The notes below the pieces were generated by a model. That model was not told the origin of the DNA. It did not search any database and was given only the letters and a program-made list of their open reading frames with translations. Shown here in pieces: positions 9,149-11,081 of a stretch of DNA of 11,081 nt; position 1 is the stretch's first letter; each line of letters opens with the position of its first letter. Position numbers and translations under genes: made by a program. This DNA comes from Planctomycetota bacterium (GTDB lineage Bacteria; Planctomycetota; PUPC01; JABMSA01; JAUWKK01): positions 1 to 11,081 of the forward strand of contig JAUWKK010000054.1 in NCBI GenBank assembly GCA_030614245.1, written 5' to 3'.

Positions 9149-9550
9149 TCAGAAATACCTCTTCAGCGCCAGGCGTACGGCTGCCCGTATCAGGCCGGCA
9201 CTGATCGGCTTTGGGATGACGGTGAATGCGTCGGCGGCCATTGCATCGGCCAGTAGTCTCTCATCATCGCAGCCTGTGACGAAGATGCACGGGATTCGGC
9301 GGGTACTCGTCCTGCGGATCATGTCGAGCGTCTGGAGGCCCGTGAGATCGGGCATGAACATATCCATCACCAGCAGGTCGATGAGTTCGCGCCGGAAGAT
9401 GCTGAGCGCTTCTTCGCCGCAACAGGCGAGGAACGTCTCGAATCCGTCCGCTTCGAGCACGTCGCCCAGCGTCTGACGGCATCCGGCGTCATCATCGCTC
9501 ACGAGCACCGAATACCGCCTGGGAGCTTTCTGTATCGTTCCGATCGCCAT
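9149..9550 (-). CDS. Single-domain response regulator (CheY-like receiver)
   Basis: The protein has 133 residues from ATG 9550-9548, which has GGAG eight bases upstream. An ATG at 9571 is possible. Starts further upstream are excluded if the sigma-54 promoter at 9601-9616 is used. It contains a complete receiver domain and nothing else: acidic pair D19-D20 (VLVSDDD), phospho-acceptor D63 in LLVMDMFMPD, T92 in FVTG and K114 in VIPKP. It should accept phosphate from a histidine kinase and act by protein contact, since no output domain exists. No kinase is present in this window. It is the first gene of a probable three-gene operon with the split nuclease-like protein, so a regulatory link to that protein is the simplest inference, but untested. 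Confidence 0.9.
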   Translation of the reverse strand: MAIGTIQKAPRRYSVLVSDDDAGCRQTLGDVLEADGFETFLACCGEEALSIFRRELIDLLVMDMFMPDLTGLQTLDMIRRTSTRRIPCIFVTGCDDERLLADAMAADAFTVIPKPISAGLIRAAVRLALKRYF

Positions 9551-9558
9551 CACCGGAT

Positions 9559-9562
9559 CTCC
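9559..9562 (-). promoter_or_regulatory. Ribosome binding site deciding the response regulator start
   Basis: GGAG at 9562-9559 (minus strand) lies 8 bases before ATG 9550. The alternative ATG at 9571 has only CGGCGG before it. The position is consistent with a leader of about 40 bases from the sigma-54 promoter. Confidence 0.55.
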
Positions 9563-9600
9563 GCATGGCATCCGCCGGTCAGAGACTCTCGATGTTTTAG

Positions 9601-9616
9601 TGCAAACTGCGTGCCA
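9601..9616 (-). promoter_or_regulatory. Sigma-54 (RpoN) -24/-12 promoter of the response regulator-nuclease operon
   Basis: On the minus strand the sequence is CTGGCACG, four bases, then TTGCA: TGGCACG at 9616-9610 and TTGCA at 9605-9601. It matches the established consensus (TGGCACG-N4-TTGCA/T) at every fixed position, with ten bases between the GG and GC pairs. Transcription should start near 9590. It lies in intergenic DNA, in the right direction and 40-65 bases before the response regulator ATG. A promoter of this class needs an AAA+ enhancer-binding protein, none of which is encoded in this window. Confidence 0.75.
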
Positions 9617-9864
9617 GACCCGGCTAATATGGCCCATACACTCCAGATATGCTCTCAACAGCCGCCTGCGGCAATGTCACTCAACCTCCAGGCTCATCGC
9701 ACTGCCATTTAGGCAGGCTGACTGCCGTGACGCTTTGCCAAACTGACAGACCGTCCGGGGCAGCGCAGTGCTGTGTGGCGGTGCGATTCTGCGAGCCGGT
9801 TGCGTTGTTCCTCGGGACCGTGGAATGTTGCGGGCTATCCTCGTATGTGTTTAGCCCGGCGAGA
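9617..9864. other. Upstream region of the sigma-54 promoter, no gene
   Basis: No frame here resembles a protein I know. The stretch holds a small palindrome gccgcctgcggc (9661-9672) and the inverted repeat at 9702-9716, listed separately as a possible activator site. Plus-strand frames that cross it run on into palindromic repeats and are not believable genes. Confidence 0.5.
9702..9716. promoter_or_regulatory. Inverted repeat, possible enhancer-binding-protein site
   Basis: CTGCC-ATTTA-GGCAG is a perfect 5+5 dyad with an AT-rich centre. It lies about 112-126 bases upstream of the predicted sigma-54 transcription start, inside the usual range for enhancer-binding-protein sites. Only one clear copy is seen, whereas such sites often come in pairs, so this is a weak call. 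It could also be a relative of the nearby palindromic repeats. Confidence 0.3.
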
Positions 9865-10021
9865 GCCCCGAAGGGGCGAAGGAAAAACCGCACAGTTGGC
9901 AGCGTTCCGCCGCCCCTTCGGGGCTTGGGCACGTCAATGCATCCAACCGGGGGCTCGGAAGCCTCAGCCCCGGCTACAGCTCTACGCCCCGTTGGGGCTA
10001 AGATTTCACTCGTCAACCGTA

Positions 10022-10084
10022 CCCACGGCGTTCCCTCCGCAGGCGGACAGGGCCGTGGGCTATCTTATTACGCCCTTTCAGGGC
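10022..10084. repeat. Composite palindromic unit, copy A
   Basis: It consists of CCCACGGC (10022-10029) pairing with GCCGTGGG (10052-10059), a 12-base AT-rich linker, then the small hairpin GCCCT-ttc-AGGGC (10072-10084). Its last 33 bases match copy B at 27 positions. The loop of the first hairpin holds an additional palindromic insert (ccct...tccgc-ag-gcgga...aggg) that copy B lacks. Confidence 0.7.
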
Positions 10085-10105
10085 TTATGCAATTTCCCGC
10101 TCCGG

Positions 10106-10150
10106 ACCCACGGCGTTGCCGTGGGCTGTTCTATTTCGCCCCTTCGGGGC
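10106..10150. repeat. Composite palindromic unit, copy B
   Basis: It has the same layout as copy A in its shortest form: CCCACGGC-gtt-GCCGTGGG (10107-10125), a 12-base linker, then GCCCC-ttc-GGGGC (10138-10150). Where copy A has a T-A pair at the top of the small stem, copy B has C-G, so pairing is kept by a double change. A degenerate third start of the unit (cccacggcaacgcc) is at 10197-10210. Confidence 0.7.
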
Positions 10151-10159
10151 GCCGGGTGC

Positions 10160-10187
10160 CACGGTCAACCGTCCTCGGTTGGCCGTG
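10160..10187. repeat. Strong 12-base-pair hairpin within the repeat cluster
   Basis: CACGG-T-CAACCG pairs with CGGTTG-G-CCGTG around the loop tcct; the only imperfect position is a T opposite G, which can still pair in RNA. No T run follows, so it is not an intrinsic terminator. It differs in sequence from the two common unit types. Confidence 0.6.
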
Positions 10188-10222
10188 TTTGCCTGCCCAC
10201 GGCAACGCCACAGCAGGCAGGC

Positions 10223-10669
10223 GGGTACGGTGAGGACCCATTCGGGAGCCACTCAGCTTCCGGTCGAGACTCCGCTCATCACAAGCGGCACCGCACAACG
10301 CAACCGGCTGCGATTCTCCGCACAGTGATAGAAACCATTGCACCGGAGCAGCAACATGCCGATAAGCCTCATGGCCCCAATGACCGGATGTCCGGCTCTA
10401 TCCCTCCCGGAGCGCGAATTGGCATCCGCTCGGGGCCTTTTTCATGCCATGCCGCCGCGCAAGCCTTCCGGCCCCGCCGGGTCATCCACGTCCGAATCTT
10501 CGGGTACGCAAGGTTCGTAATGCGTGATCTCTCAAGGATTTCAGGATATTCGTACTTCATTGTTGAATGGCGTTTTTTTCGCTAAGCCTCGGCGGATCCT
10601 GACCGAAACACGTTTGGACGGACAGCGTGCCAGTGGTCGGAAGTACTGCGTTTCGGAGGCGGCAAGACA
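10223..10669. other. Intergenic region without a supportable gene
   Basis: Frames crossing this stretch on both strands show no family resemblance or convincing start. It contains a terminator-like hairpin (10406-10442), a small palindrome ccgga-tg-tccgg (10384-10395), a T7 run at 10573-10579 after only a weak AT-rich stem, and a 7-base inverted pair CCGAAAC/GTTTCGG (10603-10609 and 10650-10656) whose right arm touches the ribosome binding site of the next gene. No clear promoter for that gene was found. Confidence 0.5.
10406..10442 (+). terminator. Rho-independent terminator-like hairpin on the plus strand
   Basis: CCCGGAGCG (10406-10414) pairs with CGCTCGGGG (10427-10435) with one mismatch across a 12-base loop, and cctttttc follows directly. 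Stem, spacing and T run fit an intrinsic terminator. No plus-strand gene is recognised upstream, so it would end either transcription through the repeat cluster or an undetected small RNA. Confidence 0.4.
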
Positions 10670-10864
10670 GTGAACGAAGGATCTGCAACCGGGGGCCGGA
10701 CGACCGACATGGTGCTGGTGAAAGGCGACCAGAAATACATCTTCAGGTACACACCCGGGAGTGAGGCGACACTGATCTCGCAACTGATGGACCTGGCCGA
10801 AGACGAGACGAGCCCCATCGGCTGGGTAGAGGTCCTGCTGGCAATCCGCCGCTTTGGGCTGTGA
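10670..10864 (+). CDS. Small conserved-type hypothetical protein (64 residues)
   Basis: The protein has 64 residues from GTG 10670, with GGAGG ten bases upstream. An ATG at 10709 (51 residues) has no good site, although similarity seems to start near it. It has no signal peptide or membrane segment. The core, MVLVKGDQKYIFRYTPGSE then LISQLMDLAEDETSPIGWVE, resembles a small protein type I recall from planctomycetes, with a short beta strand, a Y-x-F-x-Y-x-P-G-x-E turn, a helix and a D/G-W-x-x-x-x-L helix. Function is unknown. It is the only plus-strand gene here, isolated between two palindrome groups, with no operon partner visible. An opposite-strand frame overlaps it but shows no family features. 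The gene is more likely real than not. Confidence 0.6.
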   Translation: MNEGSATGGRTTDMVLVKGDQKYIFRYTPGSEATLISQLMDLAEDETSPIGWVEVLLAIRRFGL

Positions 10865-10975
10865 CGCGCCGACGGCCCGCAAATCGCTCAGGGTATGACC
10901 CCAGATCGTGAGGTATGCTGGACAACCGATATCCAGAGGCGATGGATGTCTCCAACCCGAATCGCATGCAAGTTG

Positions 10976-11064
10976 ATTCCTGGCCGCGCAGCGGCCAAGG
11001 AATGTAGCCTGGGGCTTCAGCCCCAGGAATCAGACAGTATAATAGCTGTGCCCTGAAGGGGCAC
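10976..11064. repeat. Second group of palindromic repeats at the right edge
   Basis: Three hairpins follow each other: ATTCC-t-GGCCGC-gca-GCGGCC-aAGGAAT (10976-11003), CCTGGGGCT with AGCCCCAGG (11008-11027), and GTGCCC with GGGCAC (11048-11064). The first two share CCTGG at the left and AGGAAT at the right and are separated by only four bases. They differ in sequence from the 9865-10222 units but have the same compact GC-rich style. Confidence 0.65.
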
Positions 11065-11081
11065 GGCAGATGATCCTTTCC

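Larger units (their letters stand above)
9865..10222. repeat. Cluster of GC-rich palindromic repeats (hairpin array)
   Basis: At least ten hairpin-forming units lie within about 360 bases. The commonest is a 13-base unit with a 5-base stem and 3-base loop, GCCCC-NNN-GGGGC or a variant: 9865-9877 (loop gaa), 9912-9924 (ttc), 9986-9998 (gtt), 10072-10084 (GCCCT-ttc-AGGGC) and 10138-10150 (ttc). A second type is CCCACGGC...GCCGTGGG at 10022-10059 and 10107-10125. Others are 9947-9973 (CCGGGGGCT with AGCCCCGG, one bulge), 10160-10187 (12-base stem, loop tcct) and 10191-10222 (GCCTGCC/GGCAGGC). Stops in most frames are few only because the DNA is GC-rich; no gene is supported. Arrays of this kind occur between genes in several planctomycete-like genomes, from memory. 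A relation to REP elements and their transposases is possible, but no such transposase is in the window. Confidence 0.8.

Noticed and set aside
9551..9658. Response regulator starting at the upstream ATG at 9658
   Set aside because: The extra 36 residues precede the receiver fold and would place the start codon upstream of the sigma-54 promoter.
9865..10150. CRISPR array
   Set aside because: Units are short palindromes with variable spacing and sequence, without equal-length repeats and spacers, and no cas genes are present.
9773..10585. Plus-strand frame of 270 codons across the hairpin array
   Set aside because: It runs through palindromic repeats whose copies fall in different frames, with no ribosome binding site or protein pattern.
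10541..10882. Minus-strand frame of 113 codons opposite the small plus-strand gene
   Set aside because: It is compositionally odd and lacks family features; the plus-strand frame has a ribosome binding site and a plausible compact core.
11038..11043. Perfect TATAAT near the right edge as a plus-strand promoter
   Set aside because: The only -35 candidates lie inside a palindrome and match three of six bases, and no gene start is visible downstream within the window.

Overview
The window looks like chromosomal DNA from a GC-rich Gram-negative bacterium, most likely a planctomycete or close relative. The pointers are a lone groEL with an acidic tail, a GldA/F/G-type ABC exporter followed by a DUF4340 protein, intergenic clusters of short GC-rich palindromes, and a small protein of a type I associate with that phylum. 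This placement is inference, because no rRNA or marker gene is present. Seven complete genes and one partial gene lie on the minus strand; one small gene is on the plus strand.

Bases 1-281 hold the start of an RsmC-like methyltransferase, cut by the window edge. Bases 400-5972 are a tight four-gene operon read right to left: ABC ATPase, ABC-2 permease, GldG-like auxiliary protein and a DUF4340 protein built of four repeated modules. Genes overlap or sit 2-14 bases apart. Upstream on the same strand lies groEL (6019-7623), with its own candidate promoter, no groES beside it, and no terminator visible before the ATPase gene.

Bases 7733-9616 form the most unusual block. A near-perfect sigma-54 promoter (9601-9616) precedes a single-domain response regulator. 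A PD-(D/E)XK nuclease-like protein follows, divided into two cistrons by two in-frame stops, with a good ribosome binding site for the second part. Sampled GC content here is lower than in groEL, which fits, but does not prove, acquisition by transfer. The three genes are 21 and 18 bases apart and are probably co-transcribed, giving a sigma-54-controlled regulator plus nuclease-like pair of unknown role.

Bases 9617-10669 hold no convincing gene. They carry a dense set of palindromes (9865-10222), some in repeated composite units with compensatory base changes, and a terminator-like hairpin on the plus strand. A 64-residue plus-strand gene follows (10670-10864), and a second palindrome group closes the window (10976-11064).
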